Shown here piece after piece: positions 39,691-51,852 of a stretch of DNA of 64,000 bases. Numbering within the stretch: the first letter of the stretch is position 1; every line of letters starts with the position of its first letter. The notes under the pieces were generated by a model that was not told where the DNA came from, did no database searches, and worked only from the letters and a program-made list of their open reading frames with translations. The stretch is from Lagopus muta. Lineage: Eukaryota > Chordata > Aves > Galliformes > Phasianidae. A program made the position numbers and the translations under genes. Where the stretch lies: NCBI RefSeq assembly GCF_023343835.1, contig NC_064435.1, positions 82,346,134 through 82,410,133 on the forward strand. The letters run 5' to 3'.

Positions 39691-40984
39691 TGCAGACTGC
39701 ATCCTGTACTGCAGAGACTTACATCTGCAGTCCCAATCCACGGAGTCAAGAGTTGATACAGCTTTGCACTGAAGACTTTGTTGAAGACTTTTGGGTTAAG
39801 AAAAAAAAAAATCACTTATTTTAAGTGGATCATTTCACAGACTTTGTTTAAAGGGCAGCTAGACAGACAGCCAATGGAGCAATAACCTGAGGAAGCAGAG
39901 AAGAAACCACACCAGCAAAGCAGCCTCTCTTAGCTGTAAGCTGGAGGACACCTAACTGCAGCCCAGCTCCATCAGTATTTTCCAGTGCATGTGGATTTGT
40001 TTTCTTTTTTCTTTTCTTTTTTTTCTTTAGGTTTTCTAAGGACACAAGGTTTATGCAATTGTTCTGCCTTCCTGCCAACCCCTTCCAAACCTTCTAACTA
40101 ATCTCAGGTAAAACTGAAAGGGTTTGAGCATGGCATGTCCCTTTAAACTGGCCTACTAGTTTTAGTGGGACATGGAGGATACCAAGTTGATGAACTGGAC
40201 ACTCAACCTAAGAAGGAAGGAAGCCCACATCAGTTTGATTGGTCACACAAAGCCTGCTTTAGTTCTGACTTAAAAACTTTGGGCATGTAGACGTCAGTGT
40301 ATGCTGGTGTTTTAAAATTCAGCATCCTCTCTGAGGTTCCTTCTGGAAGCTGCTGAGATGTTAACTCCATTTATTTATTTCTATGATATGATGAACTGTC
40401 TGAACAACACAAGTATTACAGCCATCTTTAGTGCACAAAAAGTGATATTTACTTCAGTGCAAGGACTCAGATACACCATTTGCACAATATAATGCCTGAT
40501 ACCTGTATTTATACTGCTTAAATCTGTGTTTTCTGGCAGGAACTCAAGACAAAGATGAATTCCATCTAGCATGAGAGGAAAGAAATAACTTGCCATTTAG
40601 ATAGGTTATTCATTGATTCATAAATCAGACAGAAGAACCGTGCATACTGTATTCCTGCCTATTCCCACAGCCTCCTTCTTGTCATCACAGAGGTCTTTAG
40701 TATCCTGAAATACAACTTGACAATAAAAATTAATTGAAAGTGCACTAGAATCATTGACTTTTGCAGTTTCACAGTTTGCCCATCCTTAAATAATGCCGGT
40801 TATAAAATCCTGTTTGCGCTATAATTCCTTGGCTCTCTGCCACGTAGCATGTACAGAAATCAGCAGTGTGTGCAGCAGGGACTTAGCCGGCTGTATGAGT
40901 GCACATAATGGACTTTCGTCTTTAGCTCAGCAGCAAAGTACTGACTCAGATCTAGAGACTGGTTATAGTCCCAGTGGTGTTTAC

Positions 40985-41190
40985 TCCATGTAATTAACAG
41001 TATCAAGTGTGTTGTCTTTTGGGTAGTCTGATTGTTTCCATATGCACAAGCACCTTCGGTGAATGCACACGGGGCAAAAGGCAGACAACACTCAAAGTGC
41101 ACACAGCGCTGCGGGAAGCACATATGTTTTAAATATATTATCTCTGCAATTAAAAGGAGATTATAAATTGGTCATATAAATCTCCCAGAA
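40985..41190. promoter_or_regulatory. Candidate conserved non-coding element
   Basis: GTAATTAACAGTATC, CTGATTGTTTCC (SOX-like), TTTTAAATATATTATCTC and GCAATTAAAAGGAGATTA lie in a repeat-free block just left of a GC-richer stretch at 41240-42350. Inference by composition only. Confidence 0.
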
Positions 41191-43643
41191 CAGGGTCAGC
41201 GGGGAAAGGAAAAGATCTCCTGTCTAAGGAGGCACTGCAGCTAGGTAGGAGCTTGCTCTGCCGGTCCCGCCACGGGGCAGATGTTTCCCCACTTGCCCAC
41301 TAGTGAGTGGCGTGGGTTGGTGTCTCAGGCTGAGCAGGAAACCTCGCTCCTGAGCTGGGGCACGTTGCTGTGGGCAGGAGGCTGCTGGTGCTGTGCTGGG
41401 GCCCAGAAGAAGATCAGCCGTGTTTGTGGCGGGGCGTGCCTGGGAATGCTGCGCAACATTAATCTTAGGGGCAGGTACTTGTTGAAATTCCAGTTACGGA
41501 GGGAGATGTCTGAGGCAGAGCTGGGCCTTGCCTTCACAGCTGAAAGAGGTGAGTTTTTTTACCTCGGGGTAATGTTTCTGACCTATCCCAAGGTGAAAAG
41601 CGATGGAGCCAAGGAGCTGCAGCGCTCTGCAAGGCAAAGGAGGCAAGGTCAGGAACCCAACTGGGGTATGCTGCTGGAGGAGCCAACTTCACCACAGCAG
41701 CAGCAGTTACAGCAAAGTAAAAAAAATCCTCGAGAGCAAAAAAGACAGGCCCTAACATCTGTTTGGAAATTTAAGGCATAAAAGGCGTTTTGCCTGTGTT
41801 TTTGCCTCTTGTTCTCCCCCTCCCTTCTTACGTTATGCCCCATCCTTCCCAGCAGCCAGCAGCACTGCTGGAGGATACGGGAAGGAGGAGAGGCCAGCAG
41901 GACGATTCCCTCTGTGGCCTGGCTGCTCTGGCACCATGCTGCCTCGCAGGGCCCTCCTTGGGGTGCTCCCAGCTCCGCTCCCTGGGCAGGCATGCACCAG
42001 GCCTCACCTATGATGGTAGTGTGCCTCGCACTCTGGCAAAGGCTGTTTTAGGTTGGACCCTCTTGTGCCCATCTCCAGGGCTGCCGGCGGGTGTTTGAAG
42101 AGAGGTGATTTTAGATAACTGCCTCAGGCTCCTGCCCCACGCACAGCCCAAGCTGTGTGCTGTCCCTCCTGCGGTCTCTAGGCTCACAGTCACCGTGGTG
42201 GTCACAGCCAATGGAGGGAAGCCCACCGCATTCACCTGGCTTAATAAAACCACCACCGGGGAGCAAAATCTGGTGCAGCCTCGTACTCCCATCCTTGCCA
42301 GTGAGCAGCTTTTCCCCACGACAAGAGTGAACTCATGTCAGGCAGAAATACCTGAGGAAGGCCTGAGCGCCATCCATGCTTCAGGCAGCGCTGCCAGTTC
42401 TGTGCTGGTCACACACAGTACAGCATCGGGTCATTTAAACCCTACGTAATTAATACCTACGTGTGTTTCAAGGTATTTCTATATGTGAAACATTACTTTA
42501 AATGAGAAGAATGAACATTTAGTTTGAATTTAATAATTAAAAACATGAATGTACTACACGTTTAGTATCTATAACACTGCTACATGCACATTTATAGAGA
42601 GAGTATCTGGAAAACCATGGTGATGGAAACAATCTCCTGCTTCTGTGTCATGTTATTTTGAGTCATCATTAATCTATTACTCAACTATTTTTGTTAATTT
42701 GGTCCAGCTCTGAAGATTTGGGGTCACATTAAACACTAAGTCCCCCCTCTCCACTGACGCAAGCATGTGTGTACCATGTGCTGAAGCACTTACAGGAGCA
42801 GAGCAGAAGTATGTATCAAGTCCAAACTTGAAAACAGGTGGTTTTAAGTTATATAAGCATAAGGAGCGGAGAACTTTTTTTTTTTACTTTTTTTTTTTTC
42901 CACACGGTGTCTCAGGCCAGCAGCCTTGGGGCCACGGGCACCTCTCTGGGGACGAGCCGTACACATTGCATTGGCCAGGGCCCTGCAGCCTTGTGAGGAG
43001 GCCAGGGATGTGTAGGGAGCCTCAGTGGTGGGGCCCAGCAAAGCGGGGCACAAAGGCTCACACCTGCCCCTGAATGGCGTGAAATCCCTCTGCACTGCCT
43101 GCGGGGAAAGGGAGTGTTGCTTGCAGAGTAACAGATGGGTGCTGTGAGCAGCCACCAGGATACAGAGCCGGTCATGGGCTTCCTCCTCTTACTCACCCAC
43201 CTGCCCACCATGGGTAGGAGGGGGTTTTGCAATATCTGGGGAAAGGGATGAGCCCCAGGAGGATAAGAGTGGGAGCGAATCGGCGAGGTTACATAAAGGA
43301 GGTGGGCGAGGAGAGCGGGGCAGTCAGACAGGCGCACCGAGGCTAATCCAAGGGGATGGCAGAATGAGCGCTGGGGAGGGAGCAAGGTGCACGCCCAGCT
43401 TTCCACGCACCCACCAGGAGAGGAGTGAGGGGGAGCTCACGCTGTGTGTGCTGCGGGTGTGTTGAAAGGCCTGGGCAAAAGAAACACCATCACCACTCAC
43501 ACAGGGCCTGGCCTGCTGCTGGGGAAACCTGCGCTTCTGCCGCTTGCTAGGAGACAGCACGTGGCTCGGTGGCTACGGGCGTTGGGAGCCTTGCTAAATG
43601 GAGGGAGGCTCCTGCTGCCCTGCTGGTTGCTGCTGTGCTCTCT

Positions 43644-43682
43644 GAGAGAGGAGGAGGAGATGGAGGAGGAGGAGGGAGGGAT
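43644..43682 (+). repeat. (GGA)n-rich purine tract
   Basis: GAG/GGA triplets in tandem, interrupted by one T. It creates a glutamate/glycine-rich chance frame. Confidence 0.
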
Positions 43683-45120
43683 GTGAAAGTGGGTCAGGAA
43701 TGTAACCAGACTCTGCCCCCCTTGTTGCAGGCACAGGCGGCGCTGCCTTAGCGATGGAAAGCAGGCATTTCACTGTTGATGTTCCACAGTCGTACGGCTG
43801 ACGGTTACTAGGGGATCCTGAAGGATGTGTTTCCCTGTGACCCTTTGAGAAGAAAAACTTAGTTGCCGCAGTAACCAAGTTTGGCTTGGATGCAATGATG
43901 CAGTAAATATCATAGGTGAGCCTCACTTTTGGAGGAGGAGAAAACTGTAGCTGCATTGACTGCCTAACTCTTGCAGTCAGCTCAGGAAACATTTACAAAA
44001 TATCCCAACAAACTGTGTTAGTTAAGTTCAAGGCTTACATTTCCTGCGGCAGTAAAATGTTCAGATTTTATCCCGAACGTACTGTAAACCATTAGGAAAA
44101 CAGAGATAGAAATTAACTGCCTTACCGGTGTAGCAGGAGGTACAGAGCTCTGTTGCAGTACAGCCTCTTTGCAGAATCAGGATGCAAGTGATTTTTGTTT
44201 GATAACCTTACTTTCTGAAAGTGAAGAGGTGCAAAGGAAGAAAAGTATTGACTGGAACACTTAATTCTGCATCCATTCTCTTTTCAGCATTGCTACTTTA
44301 CATTAATAAACTTCAGTATTGTTACTAACAGAGAGAATTATCAACTCTCCTGCAGGAAATCCTCACACTAAATACTTTCAAGGTGGAAAACAAACTAAAA
44401 GAGCAAGCAAAAAATAATTCAACGTGAGGCCCAGTCACACAGCATTCGTCCCTATTCCCTCTAGCTTTTGTTGTCTGATGATCATCTTCCTGTTGTAGAG
44501 AAACAGAAACAGTTATTCACTAGGGTGGAGAAGTGCTGTTCTGAGTGAGAATTAAGAACTGAAAGGAAATACAGAGGGCAGATACTGTGATACATCATTT
44601 TCTTCTTTAGCTTTTTTCCGGTGTTGTTTTTCCTCAAGCACTTCTCTGAAGAAAATCCAGGTTGCTGTATGGGACCTATTCTGCTTGCAGCCTGAGCATC
44701 AGCAGGGGAGAACTGAGCAGTCAGACCCACGTCAGGAGTGAGGAGATGCACTATGGGTGGGGGCCATGCAGCAGCAGATAGGTATGCATCCAGTCTGTGG
44801 AGGAGGGTATGCGTGTACATTTCTATGGGAACAAGGTCACTGAAGTAAACTGCACAACTATTCCTTTGTTACCCGTTTGAATTATTTGTCAAGGAGGTAT
44901 TGCTATAAATAAAACAAACATCCCTTCAGCCTCATTCATCTCAGAAGGCTATTCAGTTTTCAGAAGTGAATCTTACTGTTTCGCTCTTTATGTGAGATAA
45001 CGTCTGATGTTGATTTCCCAAATCATGTGCTTCTAGAAGCTAAATGTAATAATTAAAGCTATGTAGAAGTAAGCAAACGATGGTAAAACACAGCTAGTCT
45101 ATTGTAACATTACTCCTGCT

Positions 45121-45151
45121 TTAAAAAAAAAAAGAAAGAAGAAGAAGAAGT
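45121..45151 (+). repeat. Poly-A and (GAA)n repeat
   Basis: An A-run is followed by AAGAAGAAGAAG. A similar A-run plus GAAGAAGAAGG occurs at 23556-23586. Confidence 0.
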
Positions 45152-46439
45152 AGGAAGGGATAATGATTTAAGTGCTGTGGGGCACAAAGCTCTTACAAAA
45201 AAATCAGTGGCCGACCTGGGTGGTACATCCTAGATGAATGTAGCCCATTGCCTCCAGTAATGGAAAATATTTCGACAATTTTATCCTCGGTTTTAAGATC
45301 AGTAATTGCTTTGTTTTTTTATGCTTATTTTTTGTGGACAAACATCACTTGGTTTTATGAACTCTCCTGGCTGTGGACACAGTCCTTCATGCCACCTGCT
45401 TGCACAGGCCTTTGCCTCCGTGGAAGCTTGCAGATCTGGGCATGTGGATCCCATGAGCATCCCTCGTTACTGGATGGAAACGAAAGATTAGAAAGTTTCC
45501 TGTTCAGACACTGTGACAGAAAGTCTCAGTGGTCACACCTATAATCAGCAAACTTCAGTGTGAGCTGAGGCAGCCTAGAGAGCTGGGAAAACGAAACATG
45601 ACAGAAAAGTGCTTGTCTCAGCAACCATTCCTTCACTTACTGGGAAGGAGGATCTGATTTCGTTGTTATGCTGGGCCTTTTTTGTGCCCCTCTGGACAAG
45701 CAAAGGGGGTGCTGAGCCTTATGGAAACGGCCACAAGAAAATCGTCCTGCGCTCAAAGTGGGACCACAGTCTTTGCTATCCACTCCCTTCACTCCTTTCT
45801 GTAGGGATGCACGCTATGGTGTGCAGAGGGAGGTGTGGCCAGCAAGTTGCTGCTTTCTAGCTATTCTTGGCTCTAGCAAAGGCCTTTCAATTCAAGGGTA
45901 AATGGCAGGGGCCTTGACGCTGCTCTAAATCTGTGTTGCTGCCTTAGCGATCCCCAGAAGGACCAGATAATACAGCAAGACATGGAACACAGAGTAGGTA
46001 TAATGGAGAATTAGGCTCCTGGAAGCAATTTGACTGTGGCATCTGAGACTCGTCCTTTACTGCCAAACTGTGTGTATGAGCCTCATCCGCCGTGGGAGGC
46101 TTGTTAATGCAAAAGTATGGAAAGGAAATATGGAGAAGTTAAAGCACTGCTACCAGAGTCTGTCTGCAGAAGTATTTTTGCTTTGGTTTTGCTTTGTATA
46201 CTGAAAAAAGCAGGAGGAAAAAGAAAAACCTAATTAAAAAGGCTTTTTTTTCTAGTTGTGTTCCGTCAAGTCTTCGTGTCTATTAGAGGGCAAATAAGAT
46301 GTATGAAGTTTTACCAAATCGTGTTAACAGTGTGCTTGGTTATACTTATTCACTCCATAACTTTTCTGCACATTTTGAGTCCAGAAACCATCATTTCCAA
46401 CACAATTAATACTAGTGACAAGAAGAAAAGTCGTTAGCT

Positions 46440-46830
46440 CGTCTTGTTTCCACCTTGCAGGGGAATAATTTTACATCCAGTGGCTGTTTGTTTTCAGGCA
46501 AATTAGAGATCGGGGCCTATTAAGATAGATTTAAAGATTCGGCCACATTGCTATTTTTGGAGCTTCATTTCCTTGGTTAACATCTTGTTTTTACCAGACG
46601 GAATTGCAGAAACTTCTTTGTAAACAGGATGAAACAATAGCAGCAAAGGTACGATCCCACACCAGGCTGAATAGGGACCTCAAAACCTATTACCATTTTA
46701 ATGATGGCATTGTTAAGCAAAGTAGTCTCACGACGCAATCGTTTACTCCATTAAGAAAAGCACGCTGTTTGTTGAATGCTTTACCTTTAGCTACCAAAAT
46801 CCAGCAGTGTCTGCCTTGCTTCTGAAACTC
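46440..46830. promoter_or_regulatory. Candidate conserved non-coding element
   Basis: This repeat-free block includes TTAAGATAGATTTAAAG, CTATTTTTGG (MEF2/SRF-like), TGTTTTTACC and TTTGTAAACAGG (forkhead-like), and CCATTTTAATGATGGC. A 73-codon frame here starts at a TTG and has no ATG at its head, so it is not called as a gene. Confidence 0.
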
Positions 46831-48089
46831 ACTCGCGTAGTTTCAAAGCTGTTTGCAGCTGAGGATTGTCAGCCACTCGCTGTACTCACAGAACAGGTTT
46901 AAAAGCAGACACGGTTAACAGGATGTGACAGAGGCTCTCTTCAGAGCACTGCGAGACGCATCCCTGTTCTTTTCTAATACCTTCGAAAGCGTCTGTTGGA
47001 GCTTGCGATGCAACTGCTCTTCTCCAAGCCTGAGCTCAGGTTTTCAGAAAGGTATATTCCACGTGCATCTTACTCAGAATTATTTCAATGAGCTTTTGCT
47101 TATCAGCACTGAAAAGATGTGTTAAAACCAGTCTGACGACTTTTTTTTTTTCGTAACACCGTGTGCTGCAGGGCCTTGAGAAAACAGTTTGGAAACAATA
47201 TCAGAACTGAAGTACCGAAATGCTTTGAACTAGAAGAATGTTCATTAAACACATTTCCATGATTTTTGTAGTGTCCCAAGCAACAAAAGCCAGGCATTTA
47301 ATGATTTATAGCCCTTCTTCCAGTGAGATGCTTCAGAAGGAGAGCAGAAGATTTGCATCTTGCAAGTAAGAACATGGTGGACTCCAAATGCTTAACCTAC
47401 CCTACTTTTTCAAAACTTTAGCAGTGGATCCCATTTCAAAACATGCATACTGAAGTCTTAATCACCCACCAGCTCCCCTTATCTTAATTCACTCTAACTC
47501 AGCCAACACCCACAGGAGAGGCTTTGCAGTGACTGGACCACAGGAAACGCAGGGTTTTTATACTTCATCAGAAACAGCCAGTGTGTTATAATCCTCCTTT
47601 CTCTGAGGCCCCCATTAAGTAGAACTCCTTGAAGTGAAATACGGTTTCGTTGCCCAGGGTTGTACTCTTTGCCACAAAAGGGCTGTGCTTCAGGTCACAG
47701 GGCTGTGCATAGGTCCTCCCACCCCAGCCCAGAGCAAAGGTGAGCACTGACAGGATCAGCTCTTCTGCAGCCACCCAGCAGGGCTTGCTCTGCTGTGTGG
47801 GCTCCACGAGGAAAACTGTGGATGCATCCAGTCTTTGCAAAGCATGCTCGCATCATCTTCCACCTTTCCAAATGCAGATCACTCAGTACTTCACAGCACC
47901 CCTTTTTTTTACATGTAGCAAAGCACTTCAGGTCAGCATGGGTTACTTAGCACTCGTGAAAAACAGTAGCATTGTACGTGGCTTGCTCTGAAGAATCAGA
48001 ACTGAATGGCATAAAATGGTAGGACAGTATTTTAAAGAAATCACTGATGTCATTTTTCAAGATAAACGCATTCTAATGCAAACAGGTAT

Positions 48090-48152
48090 TAGCATCAGGT
48101 TAGAGCATGAGGAACTGGGTTTGATTTAGCCTGAAACATATGAGCTCGGGAC
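48090..48152 (+). mobile_element. Possible tRNA-SINE/MIR relic
   Basis: GGTTAGAGCATGAGGAACTG, then GGGTTTGATTTAGCC, resembles a MIR head with a weak B box. The piece is short and diverged, so this is tentative. Confidence 0.
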
Positions 48153-49133
48153 AAAAAAAAATTTGCTAAAGATGAGATGTCTTCCATTGTCAGTAGTATA
48201 AGATTAAAAAAAACCAAAACCCAACAAGGTACTGAGATAACTGTACATCTTGTGTTAAAAACATATAGAGTGAAACTCTGGCAATGTACATGAATCACTG
48301 GGGATGCTTCCTAAAGTGGCTACCCAGTAGACTCTATGTTCAGGGCCGTGTTTTGAAGAGCTGCTGCTGCTGCTTCCTCCTGGGCGTTCCCAGGAGCTGT
48401 GTCTACGACTGCTTTGCTAAGTGGAGAATAGATGGATCCTGGTATTGACACGACCATTTACACATGTCTTGGTATTTTCTTTGAAGTCTTAGGTAATGGC
48501 AAACAAGAGTCTCTGTAGAGGTGACTTTTGCAACACAGGAAACACCTGTACACCCTCCTCAAATTATTTCTCTGCGTAACAAACGCACACCAGCTCTGCT
48601 GTGTCACAGGTCCGTCTCACCCCCAAAGCTGGGGTCAGGAGCTACTGCAAGAGAAAAAGCCTGGACGTGGCAAAATCTTCCCCCTAAACCTCTCCCTCCC
48701 CCTCTCACCTCCCACTCTGTTTTAAATTCTGGCTCCCTGCTTTTTTCCTGTGTATACCTCAACCCCCAGCTTGCTTTCATAAAAGCATCAATCCATCATT
48801 CCCTATATTTATTTCTCTATCTATTCCTGAGTGTCCGAGGCACGGCAGATTCTTCTTTATTACCAGTGTGCATAGAGTCCAGCTACAGTCTGGTTTGCAT
48901 TCAAAAGCTGTAAAAGTAGAAGTGTGTCAGCCAGCGATGCGACTTCTGTAATTTCTAACTTTTTTTTTTTCTTTGAACATGGTTGTATGGCTGACAGCTC
49001 TTCCTCCTTTAATGACAGCCTGTTCTATTTCCTGTGCTGAAATGGGCGCTATTGATATAAGGAGGTCGGGAGCTAGGAGAGGCAGCTCTTGTTCCTGGCC
49101 CTTCTACATCTTGTTGATTAGTTCCCTTCTCAC

Positions 49134-49231
49134 TGCTTCAGTTCCTTCAGCTGCAGAATGGGGCTCACAAAACTGACCTTTTTGTTACAACGTACTTTGA
49201 GATTCATCAAGAAGAACATGATGTGAAATTA
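49134..49231 (+). mobile_element. MIR/L2-tail-like relic
   Basis: CTTCAGTTCCTTCAGCTGCA, GAATGGGGCTCACAAAACTG and GTACTTTGAGATTCATCAAG match in order the shared MIR/L2 3' region (CAGTTTCCTC..TGTAAAATGGGG, then AAGCACTTTGAGATCC). It is old and diverged. Confidence 0.
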
Positions 49232-50070
49232 GGCAGCAGTAGCTGTTGCAGAAGTATTACGCACCATTGTCACTTCATGGGGGAGTTCTGCCACGTTATA
49301 TTAGCATACAGAAAGCAGCAAAACTTTTTTCACAGTTAGCATCTTCCACTCTCCAACCTGGCAAGGGTACAATAGCATCTCAGATAAGAAAATGTTTGCG
49401 TGGTGTGATATCTTTACTGTGGTCTTCTTAAGATCTTGTCAGGATCCTGGCAGAAGTGAGGATCAGATATTTTAATAAGGGAAGAAAGGAAAAAAGAAAT
49501 TTCTCTTTTAACTGATTATTAACCTTAAGACAGCCTGTATTTATGAGGAGGTAGTTAAATGCCTTAAGCATGCTATCTTTTCTCTTGATCTGTGAAATCA
49601 GGGTGGTTTCTAATCATTTATGCCTTGATATTTTATTACAAAGTGCTACTTTATTTCTTTCAGTTTTTTGCAGGAAACTGATAGAAAGTGAACTGCACGG
49701 TTCTGGAATTCCTTACAGTTGGGTATGTCAGCATTTTTGTAACTTCATGTTTTTTCAGAGCAGGAGTGAGAAGCTATTCTTGGAGGATGTCGCTGACATT
49801 AAGTAGTTCAGAAGCAGTTTAATGAGCATTTAGACCACTCAGCCACACTGCCTGATTTTCTTGCTGATGAACATGCCCAAGTTGACACTGAGTTGGTTTT
49901 GAGAGAAACTCAGAGTAACTCCGTGTGAAAATCCATCCAATTAAAAATAAATTAATTAATTGCACTGAATCATGGGCCAGTACAAAACTCTGAGTCTCTG
50001 GTCCTTAATCTGTTATCTCAATTCACTGACTGACAGCTTTCGTTTTGTTATCAGTGTAACTCAAATCATA

Positions 50071-50290
50071 TCACAGAATCATAGAATGGCCTGGGTTGAA
50101 AAGGACCACAACCATCATCTAATTTCAACCTGCTATGTGCAGGATTGCCAACCAGCAGACCAGGCTGCCCAGAGCCACATCCAGCCTGGCCTTCAATGCC
50201 TCCAAGGATGGGGCATCCACAACCTCCTTGGGCAACCTGTTCCAGTGCTTCACCACCCTCTGGGGGAAAAACTTCCTAATATCTAAAGGC
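50071..50290 (-). mobile_element. CR1 LINE 3' fragment
   Basis: It begins with TCACAGAATCATAGAATGG and continues through AGGCTGCCCAGAGCCACATC, GGGGCATCCACAACCTC and CAACCTGTTCCAGTGCTTCA, all typical reversed CR1 3' sequence. It stops near CTAATATCTAAAGGC. It lies about 1.3 kb from an oppositely oriented CR1 piece at 51625. Confidence 0.
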
Positions 50291-51624
50291 CTTGGACTGG
50301 GTCAGACACTCATTGTCTAAAAGAATGCCCTGGAAAGCCCTGTGTGGGTGATATTACCATTCTGCATATTCTTACAATGGAACAGTGTGTCTGTGTAATG
50401 GGACTGGGAATTTTGCTATGAAGAGTTAATGCAAATACCAAATGATAAATAAAATGCTGAAGTGAAAAATAGGCCCTAAAGAAAGCATTGTAATAGGACA
50501 ACTTTTACCTTTCTAACTGTAGGCCCTCTGAAGTCTGCAGAAAGGGTTTATGGATGAGACATGACTGGCAGAGAGCACGTGGGATCATCAGTAAGAACAG
50601 ATCCCCAGAGTTTTGTAGAGACTCTATCACAAAACACAAGGCTATTTAATGTTCAGGTTAATAATTCATAGAACCTTGTGGTATTCAGAAGCATTTGGCA
50701 AACATCTCCTAATATTACTGGATTGTTTAAAGATGTGTGCAGGTCACATTTACAAGTGGATGTCTGTTACCTGGCAGTTTTTACATGCAGTATTTTTAAC
50801 AACTCTCTGTATAGTATCTGCACACTACCTCCTCTCTGCACTGGGAAACAGTATTCCATCCCCAGACAGCTGGCTCCATCCTCTCACTTTTCTTGCATAA
50901 CAGCAAAAAGTCATTTTAGGAGACCATTTTGTTATCCTGTTTCCAAATCCTTATCGTAGGTGCCTGATAATCAAATAAAACATTACTAATCGTATTTATC
51001 TTGAAATTATCTACATAAATAGCTCTTGTGTCACTCTTCTTTAAATTTCAACCTCTTACTCCTTTGCATTCTTTGCATGAAAGCTGTTTGTTTCATGTGC
51101 TCAGTTAATTGCAGTGGCCTCCATCACTTTTCCCAACTATTCAGAATCCGCTGGGAAGAATTTAACTTATTTTCTTAGTAATAGTTTTTCAAGTGTTTCA
51201 ACATGCTGCAGCACATTTGACAAACTGCAGAGGATTCTCAGAGAATATTTCTTACCAAGGTTCACTTTTAAACTAACTTCCTGGTATTATTCAGAGCACA
51301 GACTATTGGTAAGTACATTTGCTCTGGAATTTTTCCACCAATTTTCAAGGTGCAATTCTTTTACATCCCTTTTTTTTTTTTTTTCTTTTTTTTTTTCTTT
51401 TTTTCTTCCCACTTTAATGTTTGAGTGCTTATTAAGCCTTTCCTGGGAGGATTTCTTGAGTCAAAGCTGACTCATACGATATCCCAGGAGTCTGGGCAGT
51501 TACCTGGGTTGCAAAAAAGTGTTTCCATTCATTTTCATTCCATTTTCATCAGAGATCTCACGACTAGTTGTGAGCATCATGGCATTCATTTTTTCTTTTT
51601 AATGGAATGATTTTTTTTAGTGGA
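50291..51624. other. Intergenic between inverted CR1 pieces
   Basis: Unique-looking AT-rich DNA plus the pyrimidine tract at 51367. No gene seen. Confidence 0.
51367..51410. repeat. T-rich pyrimidine tract
   Basis: 44 bases of pure pyrimidine, mainly T-runs broken by single C. It lies about 215 bases left of the CR1 piece at 51625 and is not part of it. Confidence 0.
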
Positions 51625-51852
51625 TAGATTTAAATTGGACATAAGGAAAAGATTTTTACAGTAAGGGTGGTGAGGCACTGGAGTGGGTTGCCCAAAGAGG
51701 TGGATGATGCCCTCTTCCTGGAGACATTCAGGGTAAGGCTGGACCTCTGAGCAATGTAGCTGTAGGTGTCCCTGCTCATTGCAGGGGAGTTGGACTAGAT
51801 GGTCTTTAAGATGGTCTTCCAACTCAAATGATTCTATGATTTTATGATTCTC
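51625..51852 (+). mobile_element. CR1 LINE 3' fragment with tail
   Basis: TTGGACATAAGGAAAAG, GTGGTGAGGCACTGGAG, GGTTGCCCAAAGAGGT and GTTGGACTAGATGGTCTT lead into the tail GATTCTATGATTTTATGATT. This is plus-strand CR1 3' sequence with its short tail repeats intact. It is 5'-truncated and carries no usable reverse transcriptase. Confidence 0.

Larger units (their letters stand above)
39691..50070. other. Intergenic with candidate regulatory blocks
   Basis: It holds blocks at 40985-41190 and 46440-46830 and MIR-like relics at 48090 and 49134. The section 41240-43750 is GC-richer and yields overlapping frames up to 166 codons without domains. No supported gene. Confidence 0.

Noticed and set aside
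41281..41781. 166-codon plus frame in GC-richer DNA
   Set aside because: There is no domain. A Gln-rich patch comes from CAG-type simple sequence, and opposite-strand frames are equally long.
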